Part shown: piece by piece, positions 40,613-51,054 of the stretch | Layout: every line of letters starts with the position of its first letter | Position numbering within the stretch: position 1 is the stretch's first letter | Source of the DNA: Desmodus rotundus | Lineage: Eukaryota; Chordata; Mammalia; Chiroptera; Phyllostomidae | Direction of reading: 5' to 3' | Assembly (NCBI RefSeq): GCF_022682495.2 | Contig: NC_071393.1 | Span: forward strand, 96,771,010-96,835,009 | DNA: 64,000 nucleotides | Notes under the pieces: generated by a model | The model's input: only the letters and a program-made list of their open reading frames with translations | Databases searched by the model: none | What the model was told of the DNA's origin: nothing | Program-made: the position numbers and the translations under genes

Positions 40613-40844
40613 TCAGACATGTATTCCGGTATTCCTGTACAATTCTTGCATTGATGGACATTTAGATTGGTTATAAGTTTTCATTATTATTTGTAATGAA
40701 CAATGAATGTCCTTTGTACTTCATCCTACACACTTTTGCAAGTATTTTGTAAGACAAATTCCTAGAATTGTTGAATCAAAGACCATGTAGGGTAAAAAAA
40801 TTAATAGACATTCCAAATTACATTTGATAAAGGTTATCATTTTA
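40613..40844 (-). mobile_element. old L1 3' region, antisense (left of HAL1)
   Basis: 'TTGATGGACATTTAGATTGG', 'GTAATGAACAATGAATGTCC', 'GACAAATTCCTAGAATTGTT' match a widespread antisense L1M 3' UTR text. It holds GTTATCATTTTA (40833-40844), the left copy of the HAL1 target duplication, and continues after 42748. Confidence 0.6.
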
Positions 40845-41250
40845 TTTATTTTTTCTTTTAAATATATTTTATTGATTATACTATTACAGTCTTTCCATTT
40901 ACCCCCCTTTATTCCCCTCCACCCTGCACCCCTCTCTCACCCGCATTCCCCGCCTTAGTTCAGTCCATGGGTTGTACATGTAAGTTCTTTGGCTTTTTCA
41001 TTTCCTATACTATTCTTACCCTCCCCCTGTCTGTTTTGTACCTACCAATTATGCTTCTTATTCCCTGCACCTTTTCCCCCATTCTCTCCCCTCCCCCTCC
41101 CTGCTGGTAAACCCCCATGTGATCTCCATTTCTGTGATTCTGTTCCTGTTCTAGTTGTTTGCTTAGTTCGTTTTTGTTTTTATAGGTTCTGTTGTTGATA
41201 GTTGTGAGTTTGTTCTCATTTTACTGTTCATATTTTTGATCTTTTTTTTC

Positions 41251-42091
41251 TTAGATAAGTCCCTTTAACATTTCATATAATAAGGGCTTGGTGATGAACT
41301 CCTTTAACTTGACTTAACTTATCTGGGTAGCACTTTATCTGCCCTTCCATCCTAGATGATAGCTTTGCTGGAGAGAGTAATCTTGGATGTAGGTCCTTGC
41401 CTTTCATGACTTCGGATACTTGTTTCCGGCCCCTTCTTGTCTGCAAGGTTTCTGTTGCAAAATCAGCTGATAGTCTTATGGGAACTCCTTTGTAGGGAAC
41501 AGTCTCCTTTTCACTTGCCACTTTTAAGATTCTCTCCTTCTCTTTAATCATGGGTAATGTAATTATGGTGTGCCTTAGTGTGTGCTTCCTTGGGCCCAAC
41601 TTCTTTGGGACTCTCTGAGCTTCCTGGACTTCCTGTAAGTCTATTTCCTTTGCCAGATTAGGGAAGTTCTCCTACATTTTTTGTTCAAATAAGTTTTCAA
41701 TTTCTTGGTCCTCCTTTTTTCTTTCTGGCACCCCTATGATTTGGATGTTGGAATGTTTAAAGTTGTCCCAGAGGTGCCTAAGCCTCTCCTCATTTTTTTG
41801 AATTCTTGATTCTTCATTCTGTTCTGGTTGAATGTTTACTTCTTCCTTCTGGTCCAAACCATTGATTTGAGTCCTGGTTTCCTTCTCATCACTGTTGGTT
41901 CCCTGTGCATTTCCCTTTATTTCACTTTTCCTAGCCTTCACTTTTTCCTCTATTTTGCAACCATGCTCAACCATTTCTGTGAGCATCCTTATTACCAGTG
42001 TTTTGAACTCTGCATCTGATAGGTTGGCTATCTCTTCATCACCTAGTTGTATTTTTTCTGGAGCTTTGATCTGTTCTTTCATTTGGGCCAT
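41251..42091 (-). pseudogene. HAL1 ORF1 (L1 ORF1p-like), nearly intact, two lesions
   Basis: ORF1p is the RNA-binding, coiled-coil nucleic acid chaperone that coats the element RNA. The start ATG is 42089-42091. The first 139 codons are open and contain charged, heptad-like, glutamate/lysine-rich text (KEQIKAPEKIQLGDEEIANL, MVEHGCKIEEKVKARKSEIK), the expected coiled coil, leading into the RNA-binding region (ENLFEQKM). A TAG at 41672-41674 replaces a lysine codon, then the same frame stays open through the C-terminal domain (YKGVPIRLSADFATETLQTR, EGQIKCYPDK). A frameshift near 41300-41315 spoils the last 15 or so codons. Ancestral stop TAA at 41251-41253. About 280 codons in all. The 5' open frame extends upstream of the ATG to 42262, but that part is 5' UTR. 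Confidence 0.88.
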
Positions 42092-42736
42092 TTTTTTTTT
42101 GGTCTGGGAGCACCTGTTATGTAGCAAGGGGCAGAGCCTTAGGTGTTCACGGGGGTGGGGGGGGGCAACCCACCTCACTTCGTGGGGGAGGGGTCTGAGA
42201 GGGAACAATGACGCTTTTTCAGCCCTTTGCCGGCTTTCAGTCACTTCCTCCACTGCCCACAAGCGAATTGGGCCCTTCTGGTGCTGATTCCTGGGTGGTG
42301 GTTTGTGTACGTTCTAGGGCTCTGTGCGTTTCTCCAACAAACTCTCCTGTGAGGCTGGGAGTTTCTCCCACCACCTCAACCCCCACAGGTTTTTTCAGTC
42401 AGAGGTTTTGAGGCTTCATTTCCCCACAGTTGAACCCTGGGTTGCCTGTTTTGTCTCCCTCCCAGTTGTTCCTCCCAGTTTATCCGCACTCGAATGTGGG
42501 ATCACCCGCTCCACCAGCCGCTGCCTCACCTTGAGTCCTCTCTGCCCTGCTGCCATCTCCGCCCCTCCTACCGGTCTGTATGAATGTTTCTTTTTTAACT
42601 CCTTGGTTGTTGGACTTCCATACAGTTTGATTTTCTGTCAGTTCTGGTTGGTTTTTGTTTTTAAATTTGTTGTCCTTTTGGTTGTGTGAGGAGGCACAGT
42701 GTATCTACCTATACCTCCATCTTGGCTGGTGAAAAA
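42089..42736 (-). promoter_or_regulatory. HAL1 5' UTR / candidate internal promoter
   Basis: GC-richer than the ORF, with AAGATGG at +13 (42718-42724) and a second GAGATGG near 42555. The first placement matches the YY1 site of human L1 (known to fix start-site position). Whether it is active here is inference. Confidence 0.5.
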
Positions 42737-42748
42737 GTTATCATTTTA

Positions 42749-43139
42749 AACTTCTATCAAAAATGTGCAAGAGTGCCCATTCTTGTCTTCTTGTCTTCCT
42801 AAGTCAAGTATTTTATGTTTATTCTTGCCCTTTTTGGACTATTTTGCCTTAAAAATTATGATGAGCTTACAATGAAAGAAAGGATAAATTAACAAAAGCC
42901 AAGTACAAGGTAAGGCTGTGGGGAGAGATTATATTAGAAAGTTAGATAAACGCAAGACATGATAGCTAAGCCGTACATTTTTTCTGTGCTCTACCAGGCA
43001 ACTAAGGCAAAAAGCATGGTATTTATCTGTCATGCCTTGTCTAATAGCAGAGATTCAATGAGCACCCAAAAGGAGAGAGATCTATTCTTAACATTTATGT
43101 GCTGAGCATTTCCTCGTATGAATTTCCCCTCTTTTTCCT
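42749..43139 (-). mobile_element. old L1-like antisense text (right of HAL1) and spacer
   Basis: 'AAACTTCTATCAAAAATGTG', 'CAAGAGTGCCCATTCTTGTC', 'TTTTTGGACTATTTTGCC' continues the antisense L1 (42749-42860). From 42860 to 43139 the text is not assigned. Confidence 0.45.
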
Positions 43140-43460
43140 TTAATTTTTATTTTATTTTGGTTTATTCTATTTTATTGAGAAACCAATACATTTGTATGGT
43201 TTGAAAATCTGAATAATATGAAAAAGTACACACTGAGAGGTATCACTTTCATTCCGTCCCCATCCACCCTGTTCCCCTTATCCAGCAGGTATCCATTTTT
43301 ATTATCCATTTTTATTTTATTTTTATCCACTTTTTATCCATTTTAATTTATCCTTTCAGTGGTTTAGTGCAAATTCATGTAAATATAAATATACTTTTAA
43401 TTGCTCGCCCTAAAAGTAACATTCTCTAAACAATGGTCTACACTTCCTGCACCCTGTTTT
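43140..43460 (-). mobile_element. L1M 3' UTR, antisense
   Basis: 'TCTATTTTATTGAGAAACC', 'GTATGGTTTGAAAATCTGAA', 'AGTACACACTGAGAGGTATC', 'CCACCCTGTTCCCCTTATCC' followed by repeated 'TTATCCATTTTTATT' units (43285-43350). Antisense old L1 3' UTR. Confidence 0.6.
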
Positions 43461-43579
43461 TTCAATTAAGAATCTAACCTGGAGATAATCTAATATCAAT
43501 GTATTGAGGAACACTCTCCAATAGGGGAGCCTACTAGCCACATGCGGTTATCTAAACTAAAATTAATAAAATTAAAGTT
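43461..43579. other. unassigned spacer
   Basis: Nothing nameable; ends with the AATTAATAAAATTAAAG target of the SINE that follows. Confidence 0.35.
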
Positions 43580-43790
43580 GCCCTGGCTGCTGTCGCTCAG
43601 TGGATTGAGAGGGGGCTTTGAACCAAGGGGTCACAAGTTTGATTCCCAGTCAGAGCACATGCCTGGGTTGCAGGCCAGGTCCCCAGTAGGGGGCATGAGA
43701 GAGGCAACCACACATTAATATTTCTCTTCCTCTCTTTCTCCCTCCCTTTCCCTCTCTCTCTCAAAATAAATAAATAAAATCTTTAAAAAA
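43580..43790 (+). mobile_element. VES SINE, sense, well preserved
   Basis: 'GCCCTGGCTGCTGTCGCTCA', 'GTGGATTGAGAGGGGGC', 'GGTCACAAGTTTGATTCCCA', 'GTCAGAGCACATGCCTGGGT', 'CCAGGTCCCCAGTAGGGGGC', 'GAGGCAACCACACATTAATA', CT-rich tail and 'AAATAAATAAATAAAATC'. It belongs to the subfamily with 'GTCCCCAGTAGGGGG', also seen antisense at 15868-16073. The A-rich end and AATTAAA-type duplications blur the borders by about 10 bases. Confidence 0.93.
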
Positions 43791-43974
43791 ATTTTTTAAA
43801 TTAAATTAAAATTAAATTCCTTAGCCGAACTAACCACATTTCAAGGGCTCATTAGCTGCATGTGGCTAGCGGCTACCATTGGACAGAGGAGAATATTTTC
43901 ACCGATGCAGAAAGTTCCTTTGGAGAGCACTAGTTATGAAGAACCACAGTATCTTTGATATTGCTATTATGATA

Positions 43975-44289
43975 TATGGTGGTTTTAAAATATAGCCACA
44001 AATCCTTAACTAGCCTTCTCTTTAAGAGATGGTGTTTAATCTCCACCCCCGCTCTCCGCCTTGAGTGTGGGCTGGGCTTTGTGACTGGCTTCTAATGAAC
44101 AGCATATGGCAGAAGCCATGGTGTGTAACTTGTGAGACTAGGTCACAAGAGCACTGTGGTTCCTCCCTGCTTTGCTCTCTTGGATCACTCACTTTGAGAA
44201 CAGCCAAACGCCATGTCCTGAGGACACCCCACCAGTCCTGCGGACAGGTCCATGTGGGGAGGAACTCAGGCCTCTCGCTACAAATCGGC
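43975..44289 (+). mobile_element. MaLR-type LTR, sense (left part, split by a SINE)
   Basis: 'CCTTGAGTGTGGGCTGGGCT', 'TTGTGACTGGCTTCTAATGA', 'CAGCATATGGCAGAAGCCAT', 'GGTGTGTAACTTGTGAGACT', 'GTCCTGAGGACACCCC' follows the MLT1-type LTR with the order kept. It is cut at 44290 by a SINE. Confidence 0.85.
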
Positions 44290-44525
44290 ACTGCCCTGGC
44301 TAGTGGTCTAGTTAGCCAAAGCATCGTCCTGTACACCAAAAGGCTGTGTGGGCTAGGTCCCCCGTCAGGGCACATGCCTAGGTTGCGGGTTCGCCCCTGG
44401 TTGGGGCGTGTATAGTAGGCAACCAATCGACGTTTCTCTCTCACATAGATTTCCCTCCCCCCACCCCACTTCCTCTCTCTAAAATCCATAAACATATCCT
44501 CGGGTGAGGATTAAAAAAAAAAAAC
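44290..44525 (+). mobile_element. VES SINE, sense, inside MaLR LTR
   Basis: 'CTGCCCTGGCTAGTGGTCTA', 'GTTAGCCAAAGCATCGTCC', 'GTCAGGGCACATGCCTAGGT', 'TGCGGGTTCGCCCCTGGTTG', 'GGCAACCAATCGACGTTTC', then the CT-rich tail and 'CCTCGGGTGAGGATTAAAAA'. It lacks the canonical internal B-box spacing in part. Same 3' subfamily as 15182-15400. Confidence 0.9.
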
Positions 44526-44772
44526 ACAAAAAAACCTCACTAAAGCTCAAGGCAAGTGAGTGAGCCACATAGGATGTGGAGGAGCCTTCAGCCCAAACCA
44601 GCCTTCAGATGAACACAGCCCTGGACAACCCCTTGACCATCTCAGGACAGGCCCTAAGCTAGAACCACCAGCCAAGCCACTCCTGACCACTGAGGCTGTG
44701 TGAAACAGTCAATGTTTGTTACTTTACTAAGTTTTAGGGTAATTCGTTAGCAGCAGCAGATAACTAATACAC
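44526..44772 (+). mobile_element. MaLR-type LTR, sense (right part)
   Basis: 'GTGAGTGAGCCACATAGGAT', 'CTTCAGATGAACACAGCCCT', 'GTTTGTTACTTTACTAAGTT', 'GGTAATTCGTTAGCAGCAGC', 'AGATAACTAATACA' give the MaLR 3' end. Confidence 0.85.
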
Positions 44773-44774
44773 CC

Positions 44775-44905
44775 CAGATGGCTGAGGTCATGCATTTTTA
44801 TTTTAATTCTTACGAACTTCCTTCACAGAGGGTAACCTCCATTGCTATTCTACAAGGACACCGAGGATCACAGTAGCCTGTGAACCTCCATTTCCTTATC
44901 GGGAA
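44775..44905 (-). mobile_element. MIR fragment, antisense
   Basis: 'ATTCTTACGAACTTCCTTCA', 'CAGAGGGTAACCTCCATTGC', 'ACAAGGACACCGAGGATCAC' fit a diverged antisense MIR. Confidence 0.45.
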
Positions 44906-45005
44906 AAGACAAGCTTGGTGTAAAGAGCACAAAGCCGGGGTTCAAATGGAGAGCTGTTATTAATATTGTCATCGCATAATTAATTTAACAATATAACTAT
45001 CATTT
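44906..45005. other. short spacer
   Basis: Nothing nameable; AT-rich. Confidence 0.3.
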
Positions 45006-45450
45006 ATATCGCTGTCAGAAGCACTGGGCATCTCCTGTTTGCCCCTCTATAGCCTCCCCTCATCTTTTCCATTCTCTTCGGTGCCCAGGAGACTGACCTT
45101 CACAGCTCTTGCACTCGAGCTTCTGGGAGGGGTTGGCAAGTTGGAAGTGCGGGTGAGAGAGAGATAGGAGCACCAGCGGCGAATGAGGAGAGAGATGGTG
45201 TTTCCATTTCCTGTCTGCCCGGTTACCATGATTTGACTTTGTGCCTCTGCTTAAGGCCACAGCCCCCATCTGAAGACTTTCTCTGTACATTTCCCGTCCT
45301 GTCACTGGTCACCACGCCCTCCCCTCGCCCCTCTAGGAGGAGGGTGGTAAAGGCTCCTCACTGTTGCTAGCCCCAGGGTGCTGCACTTCTGTAAACAGTC
45401 TCTTCAGTAAACTTTCCTCCAATTACACTGATCCCCTGCAGGATCCTGAG
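45006..45450 (+). mobile_element. LTR-like block
   Basis: Ends with an LTR-type terminus 'GTCTCTTCAGTAAACTTTCC', 'TCCAATTACACTGATCCC'. Upstream text is purine/CT mixed. Family unknown; evidence is the polyadenylation-style end only. Confidence 0.4.
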
Positions 45451-46039
45451 TCACACATACAGCTTAGAGATGATGTAGAATTGTTAGTTGTGGCTGTTTT
45501 TAATCATGACCCTGGATTTTTAAAAAATGGTAAAAATCTGAAAGATTGCTAAGAATCCAAATAGATACAAGATTGAGTTGAGAGTAATCTCGAAACACGA
45601 TTGTTGAGCCTATCCCGAGTTGAATTTTCTGGCAAATGTATATACTGTAGGAATGGACAGGACCTTGCTTCCCTCATAACAGCAAAACCCAGGACCTCCA
45701 AGGTCAGCTCTGGAGGAGCCTTGCTGAGAGCGGAGAGCGGCAGAGTGGGAGGAGGAGGCTGGCCCAGCCCTGACTTTGTTCTCCAAGTGGACGTTTCTTA
45801 CGCTCAGCCCCACTCCTCCGGCTCACAGGTCGCTGCTGCTTCCCTTTAATGCTCTCTCCTGGAATTGCAACAACAGCAACAACAACAACAACACAACTTT
45901 ATAAATATTTAAGAACAAAAAGGAGACAGCCTGAGCAAGAACCACCCAGTGAAGCAGCTTCCAAACCAGCCTGGAGGATTAGGAAGTATTTTCGCTCCTT
46001 GCCTGGCTAACTCTCTCTCAAGGCTTTCACATCTGTCCC
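45451..46039. other. unassigned spacer with an (AAC)n repeat
   Basis: Contains (CAA/AAC)n at 45869-45894. Nothing else nameable. Confidence 0.45.
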
Positions 46040-46160
46040 ACCCCATGGGATTAGCACACCTTCACAGGCACCTTACGTGGGCATTGTAAGGTTGTTCAAG
46101 TATGCATCCATGTAAAGTGCCTGGGACAGTGTTGGCACCCAGTAGGTGCACTTTCCAATA
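46040..46160 (+). mobile_element. MIR 3' half, sense
   Basis: 'GCATTGTAAGGTTGTTCAAG', 'CATCCATGTAAAGTGCCTGG', 'GACAGTGTTGGCACCCAGTA', 'GGTGCACTTTCC' run in MIR order. Confidence 0.75.
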
Positions 46161-48429
46161 GCAGAGGCAGCAGAAGCTGCAGGTGTTAGTGAAGAAGATG
46201 GGCGTGGAATATCTAGGGTTGGAATTTATGCCAGGAGCCGATGTCTAAAGCACCATCCCAACAGTGTCTGGGATAGACTGTGATAAAAGCATTAAAATCC
46301 TGATGTCCACACAGAGGTTATACAAATAGTTGGCCTGTAGTTGACTCTTGTCAGTCCAACAAAGGGGGGTGTGTGTGACAGATTAATAATCAAAAACTTA
46401 AGTTATTCTAATTGCTGACTCTCTAGAACCCAGTCGAACATTCCCATGGCTCAGGTTTATTCTGAATCTCAAGTAGTATCCAGTGTGGTAAAAGAGGGGT
46501 AGGCTGGGGTGGGTGAAGGGGACAAGGCTTGCCCTGACTCTAAATGGTCCTAATTGGTAGCTTCTTAAGTTTTTATACCTCAATGATACTATTTTGTATT
46601 ATAATTTCTGACCTGTTTTCTCAGTGTGGGCTTTTAGCAACCATGTCTTATTGCTTAGAAAGTGCGAACTGTGACGGACATGTATTGAGAAGTTAACACA
46701 TACTGGCTGATTAATAATGTTTGGCCACAGCATGGGGACCCACTCACGTTAGAGTCACTGGTGGTCCTGAGATACCCTCATGCATAGTTCAGGAATCAGG
46801 AGTTTGAAGAATCACTGGTTCTTCGTGGACATGACCTGTGGAAGCTGCACTAATGCTGCTTTCAACAATCTGGGGGGAGATAGGTTGACAGTGACCTGCC
46901 CAATAAATTTACATCGACTCTCAGGACAGTGTGGACGCTCTGCTGGAGTCCCTGGGGAAAACAGGAAAGGCCATTTCTTACCTCAGCCCCAAGTAGCAAG
47001 GACCTGGGTCCGTAAGAGGGACCAAAGGGGACAGGACGCTGATCCTCTCCTGGCCTGTGATAGACAGAGCTGGGACCTGGCAGTCCCCCAATGATGGGAT
47101 TTTCTGTGGAGCCCCCACTTGCCTGCTTCCTCCTAAGCTTCCCTGTAATAAAGTGGAGCTGCAAAATAAAAATAAGGTTTGGCTAATGGCCATAAATGCT
47201 TTCTCATCTTCCATTTCCCCTCTTTATCATCAACGGCTGCTAATCTACTATAAACTGGGTAGCCAGATGTCGAGCCTTGTAGTAGTTGGGTATGCTGGTG
47301 GAAGGAGTCAGTTTTGGAAAACAGCTTATTTTACTCTTGGGCCCTGAAGGCCCATGTGGAGCTCCTTTTGAGGAATGCTGGCTGCTTGACTCTGCTACCA
47401 TGGAGCAGGAGCGGGCAACAAACCCGGCAAGAGCTGGCTACAGTTCAAACAGCCAATGAGACAGTCCCCAAAAGACACCAGTAACTAACTGACCCTCTCT
47501 TTTGTGAGTCTCAAAGAGTGGCATCCATGCAGAGGAGTCTAGGGAGGAGGCAGAAGCCTACAGGGCTGTGTCCAGAGAGAAAGCAGTGAGCAGATGCCCC
47601 AGGATAGAGCAAGGCTGTAGAAGTAAGGGTGGAGGTAGAGGTGGTTTTGCTGTCTGATGGTGGAGCCCCAAAATCAGAGGTGATGGGTGCCAAGGGCCAT
47701 TAGGGAATGTTCCAGGCATCAGAGCTGCAGTGATCTTGAAAGACCTCTAAGCCAAGTCCTGCTTACCCCAAGGCTGTTTTAGGAAGAGATATTCGTTCCC
47801 TCCCTGAGGGTCTAGGTGCTCCCCGTGTGTGTGGCTGCAGGGCTGTTTCTGCTTGTTTGGGAAGGCGAACTATGGAGAGGTAAGGAACTCAGGCTAGCTC
47901 TAACTAGAGTACCCTTACTTTCTTGATTTTTTTAAAAAAATTAACATTTGATCTATGGAACCTGGAACATATATTAAAATTTACTCGAGAGGAGACATAC
48001 TTTTGAGCTGAGGTCCTATTTTCCAATTTTTTTCCCTTTCATTTCAGGTCTGGCAGGAGGTTTTTATACGCCTCCCAGGTGTGGGGAGCAGCCACTTTGT
48101 AGTGCTTGTAAAGAATGAAATGGGTTTTGAAAAAGTTAAACAAAATTCCTTTCCAAGATTCTGTTAGCTTTAAAATTCCTATTCAGAGTGTCAGCTAGCA
48201 TGACTTTTAGATGCTCAGTTCAAGGTCATCGAATTCCTCTCCCCTCTCATCTCTGCCTTTTCGACCCTTCAGCTCTGCCAACTCCCACCCCCCTTCTCCT
48301 TCTTCTCTTCCTCCTCCTCCTTCTTCTTTTTTATATTTAAGTCATTTCATCCATTTGAAATAATTTTTTTGGTGGACGGTGTGAACTATGACCCAATGTT
48401 TGTTTTTCCCTATATTAACCACCAATTTC
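46161..48429. other. unassigned sequence
   Basis: About 2.3 kb with no nameable repeat apart from a CTT/CCT tract (48292-48332). Frames of 60-104 codons on both strands lack domains; a stop-rich mix. 46860-47160 is GC-richer with two overlapping frames (46780-47094 plus and 46862-47164 minus) and ends with 'CCCTGTAATAAAGTGGAGC', an AATAAA signal, so part may be an LTR. Confidence 0.4.
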
Positions 48430-48779
48430 ACCCATATTGATTGTTGAATTATTGAATTTTTTAAATTTTAAAATAAAAAATTTTATTCCCATACGCTCCC
48501 CTTGGCAACCTCAGCTCATCCTCTGTATCTGTGGGCCACCCACTTCTTTCACTGCCTGCTCAGACTGCCGTGGCTCCCCCACTCCTGCCTTTCTCTGTGT
48601 TCTTCTGACGCAGGTAATACTTCCCAGTGCCAGACGTCATTACACTGTGTGGACAGATAAGAACCTGAGGTGCTGGCATGAGGGACAGAGCAGGGCCCAA
48701 TGAGGACATTCACTGCCAGCTGTCCCGGGGAAGTGCATAGAGAACACCCACAACAGTGTACCCAGGAAAACCAGAAAAG
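48430..48779. other. unassigned spacer
   Basis: No gene or nameable repeat. An A/T-rich run (48450-48485) precedes GC-richer text. Confidence 0.35.
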
Positions 48780-49310
48780 AAAGGCTTTGTAAATAATCCC
48801 AAAAGAAATTTACAAATGGCAAAAGATACCAAAAGTAAGGTCAGAAGGCAATAACAGAGTGGAGAAAACTATTTGCAAAAGACCAAAGGTAAATGTCCCT
48901 CCTATGCAAAAAGTACTCCACGATTCAATGAGAAAAATATGAAAAGCCCAGTAGAACAGTGGTTTGAATAGCTAATTCACAGAGGAGAAAATGCAAACCT
49001 CCAAAAGAAATAAAGGATGACTGACCTTACTTCAGTCAGAGAAATGCAACATAAAGCAATGAAATGCTATTTTTTGCCCATCAGATTGGAAAACACTAAA
49101 AAGACAGATCGTACCCAGTAAAGAAATGGCCACACTTACACACTGTTCATGATATATCAACTGGGAAAAAAGCAAGTTGAAAAACTAGATACATAGCATA
49201 ATTCAGTTTCTGTACTTTAAAAAAGCACGACAAGATAGGGAATGAGCAGTGGGTAGGCCGATTTAAATTTGAAGAAAAAAAAATAAAGAAGTATACACAG
49301 CAAGTTTTTA
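48780..49310 (+). mobile_element. old L1 ORF2 3' part, sense
   Basis: 'CAGAGGAGAAAATGCAAACC', 'GAGAAATGCAACATAAAGCA', 'CCCATCAGATTGGAAAACAC', 'CTTACACACTGTTCATGATA' follow the L1M ORF2 C-terminal text in order, with many indels. Ends at an A-rich stretch near 49283. Confidence 0.75.
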
Positions 49311-49479
49311 ACCCAGGAAGTAAAGAGTGAGGTCTTATGTGTCTTTGTATAGTTCTTTCTTTTTAAACATAGTTGGATTATGGGTGATTTTGATTTATGT
49401 GTTTTTACTAATTTTCAACCAAATTATAAAATGTGATATCATCGCAAAGATGTCTGGGGTAACTGATCCATCTGTGGCA

Positions 49480-49670
49480 TGCCTGTTTTGCTTAAGGCAC
49501 TGTACGAGGGGATTTCTACACAATAGTTTATTTTTCCTCACAACCTGCTATGAAAGATACTATTGGAACCACTTTATGGAAGAAGTTGAAACTTCAGGAG
49601 CTGAAGGGACAGGCCCACGGACTCTGGCTGCGGTTGTGGCCAACAGGCAATTCGAGGTAAAGCTGTGCTC
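49480..49670 (-). mobile_element. MIR-like fragment, antisense
   Basis: 'TTGCTTAAGGCACTGTACGA', 'CCTCACAACCTGCTATGAAA', 'ACCACTTTATGGAAGAAGTT', 'GAAACTTCAGGAGCTGAAGG' recall the antisense MIR. Divergent. Confidence 0.55.
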
Positions 49671-49771
49671 CACATAGGTGAGCACCCAGGTTGTCCGAAG
49701 GAGTGGACTTAAAGTCTCCAACCTGTTGAATCCCTTTGGAATCCATAAACAGTCCTTAAAAACTGGGTCTC

Positions 49772-50202
49772 GTATGAAATGTTAAAGGGACTTATCTAAG
49801 TAAAGGGAGAAGATCAAAAATATGAATAGTAAAATGACAACGAACTCGCAACTACCAATAACTGAATGTAAAAACATAAACAAAAACAAACTAAGCCAAC
49901 AACTAGAACAGGAACAGAATCACAGAAATGGAGATCACATGGAGGGTTATCAGCAGGGAGGGGGAGGGAGGAGGGGGGAAACGGTACAGGAATAAGCAGC
50001 ATAATTGGTAGGTACAAAATAGACAGGGGGAAGTTAAGAAGAGTATAGGAAATGGAGAAGCCAAAGAACTTATATGTATAACCCATGGACATTAACAAAG
50101 GAGGGGAATGATGGTGGGAGTGGGGGTACAGGGCAGAGGGGAATAAAGGGGAGAAAAAATGGGACAACTGTACTAGCATAATCAATAAAATATTTTTTTT
50201 AA
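49772..50202 (+). mobile_element. HAL1 3' portion (copy d) with 14-bp target duplication
   Basis: Starts with the last codons of ORF1 ('GTATGAAATGTTAAAGGGAC', 'TTATCTAAG') and continues through the 3' tail ('GAACAGAATCACAGAAATGG', 'GGGTTATCAGCAGGGAGGGG', 'GACAGGGGGAAGTTAAGAAG', 'CCATGGACATTAACAAAGG') to 'GCATAATCAATAAAATAT' and a T/A run. Flanks AAAAACTGGGTCTC (49758-49771) and AAAAACTGTGTCTC (50203-50216) give a 14-bp target duplication with one mismatch. Confidence 0.92.
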
Positions 50203-50216
50203 AAAAACTGTGTCTC

Positions 50217-51054
50217 AGTGTATCCTTCTCCAGCTGTGGAGTTCCCTCCTTATAGCTTTTGTGTTCATAGAACTGTCATTCCCCAGCCGGGGACAGAGTG
50301 AGGGTGCAGGGCGAGCGGGGGCATGAGGTCCCAAGCACTGGAGGGAACTTCGCCTCCCATCCACTTCATCCTGGATTAAGCAATATCAAGTGATAGTTCA
50401 GATCTATCAATTGCCCACATTCTCAACAACACTTTCTTTTGCCACCTTTTTTCAGGACACATTCCCAGCGGGGAAATCCCCAGGACACCCCTTCCACAAA
50501 GGAGGCAGTGCTTGCCCAGGGCTGTGACAAGGGCCAGACCTCTGGTGAGGCTAAGTGTGCGTATAGGGGAAGGGGTGCTGCTCTTTCATGCTGGCATTAG
50601 GGAAGACGGTGGAGTCTGTGTAGGTCCAAAACTGCCACAGGAGCTAGAAGCAGGGGAGCAGGTGACATCTGAAAAGGGAGGGGGTGAGGAGAGCAGAAAA
50701 GCCAGTAGTTCTGAAATGAGTCTGCATGGAGTATTACAAAAGCTGGGGGTGGGGGCGGGCGCTGCTTGGGAGCCACAAACCAATCCGGAGGCGTGCTGTG
50801 AAAGAGACAGCTAAACGCTTGAGACAGGTGCTTGGCTTGTGCTTAAGTGACACTAGTGTGTGTGTGTGTATACAGAGTGAAGTCCTGCAAGTCCTGATGA
50901 CTTGATTCAAGTATTAAGGCATCTGTTCCACCCTTTGAATCTCTCCACCTTACAACTGAAGAATGTTCCCTCCTCCCCAGTTCCAGCCCCCAGTGCAGGC
51001 CACTGTCCCAACTTTGCTAGGGGATGGGAAAGTTTCTTTTCTGTCTTTCTTGTT
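50217..51054. other. unassigned sequence with a TG tract
   Basis: No gene or repeat named. A TG run lies at 50858-50870. A GC-rich 100-codon frame (50512-50814) has no domain. Confidence 0.4.

Larger units (their letters stand above)
40845..42736 (-). mobile_element. full-length HAL1 half-LINE, 1.9 kb, perfect 12-bp target duplication (copy c)
   Basis: Bounded by GTTATCATTTTA at 40833-40844 and 42737-42748 (perfect). From its 5' end (42736) the element reads: AAGATGG at +13 to +19, a 645-bp GC-richer 5' UTR, ORF1, about 400 bp of 3' tail with 'CACAACTATCAACAACAGAA', 'AATCACAGAAATGGAGATCA', and the end 'GTATAATCAATAAAATATAT'. ORF2 is absent between the ORF1 stop and the tail, the definition of a half-LINE. 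The AAGATGG near +13 sits where YY1 directs initiation in human L1. It depends on L1 ORF2p in trans. Confidence 0.95.

Noticed and set aside
44022..44495. 157-codon minus-strand open frame
   Set aside because: Spans an LTR and a SINE; not a gene.
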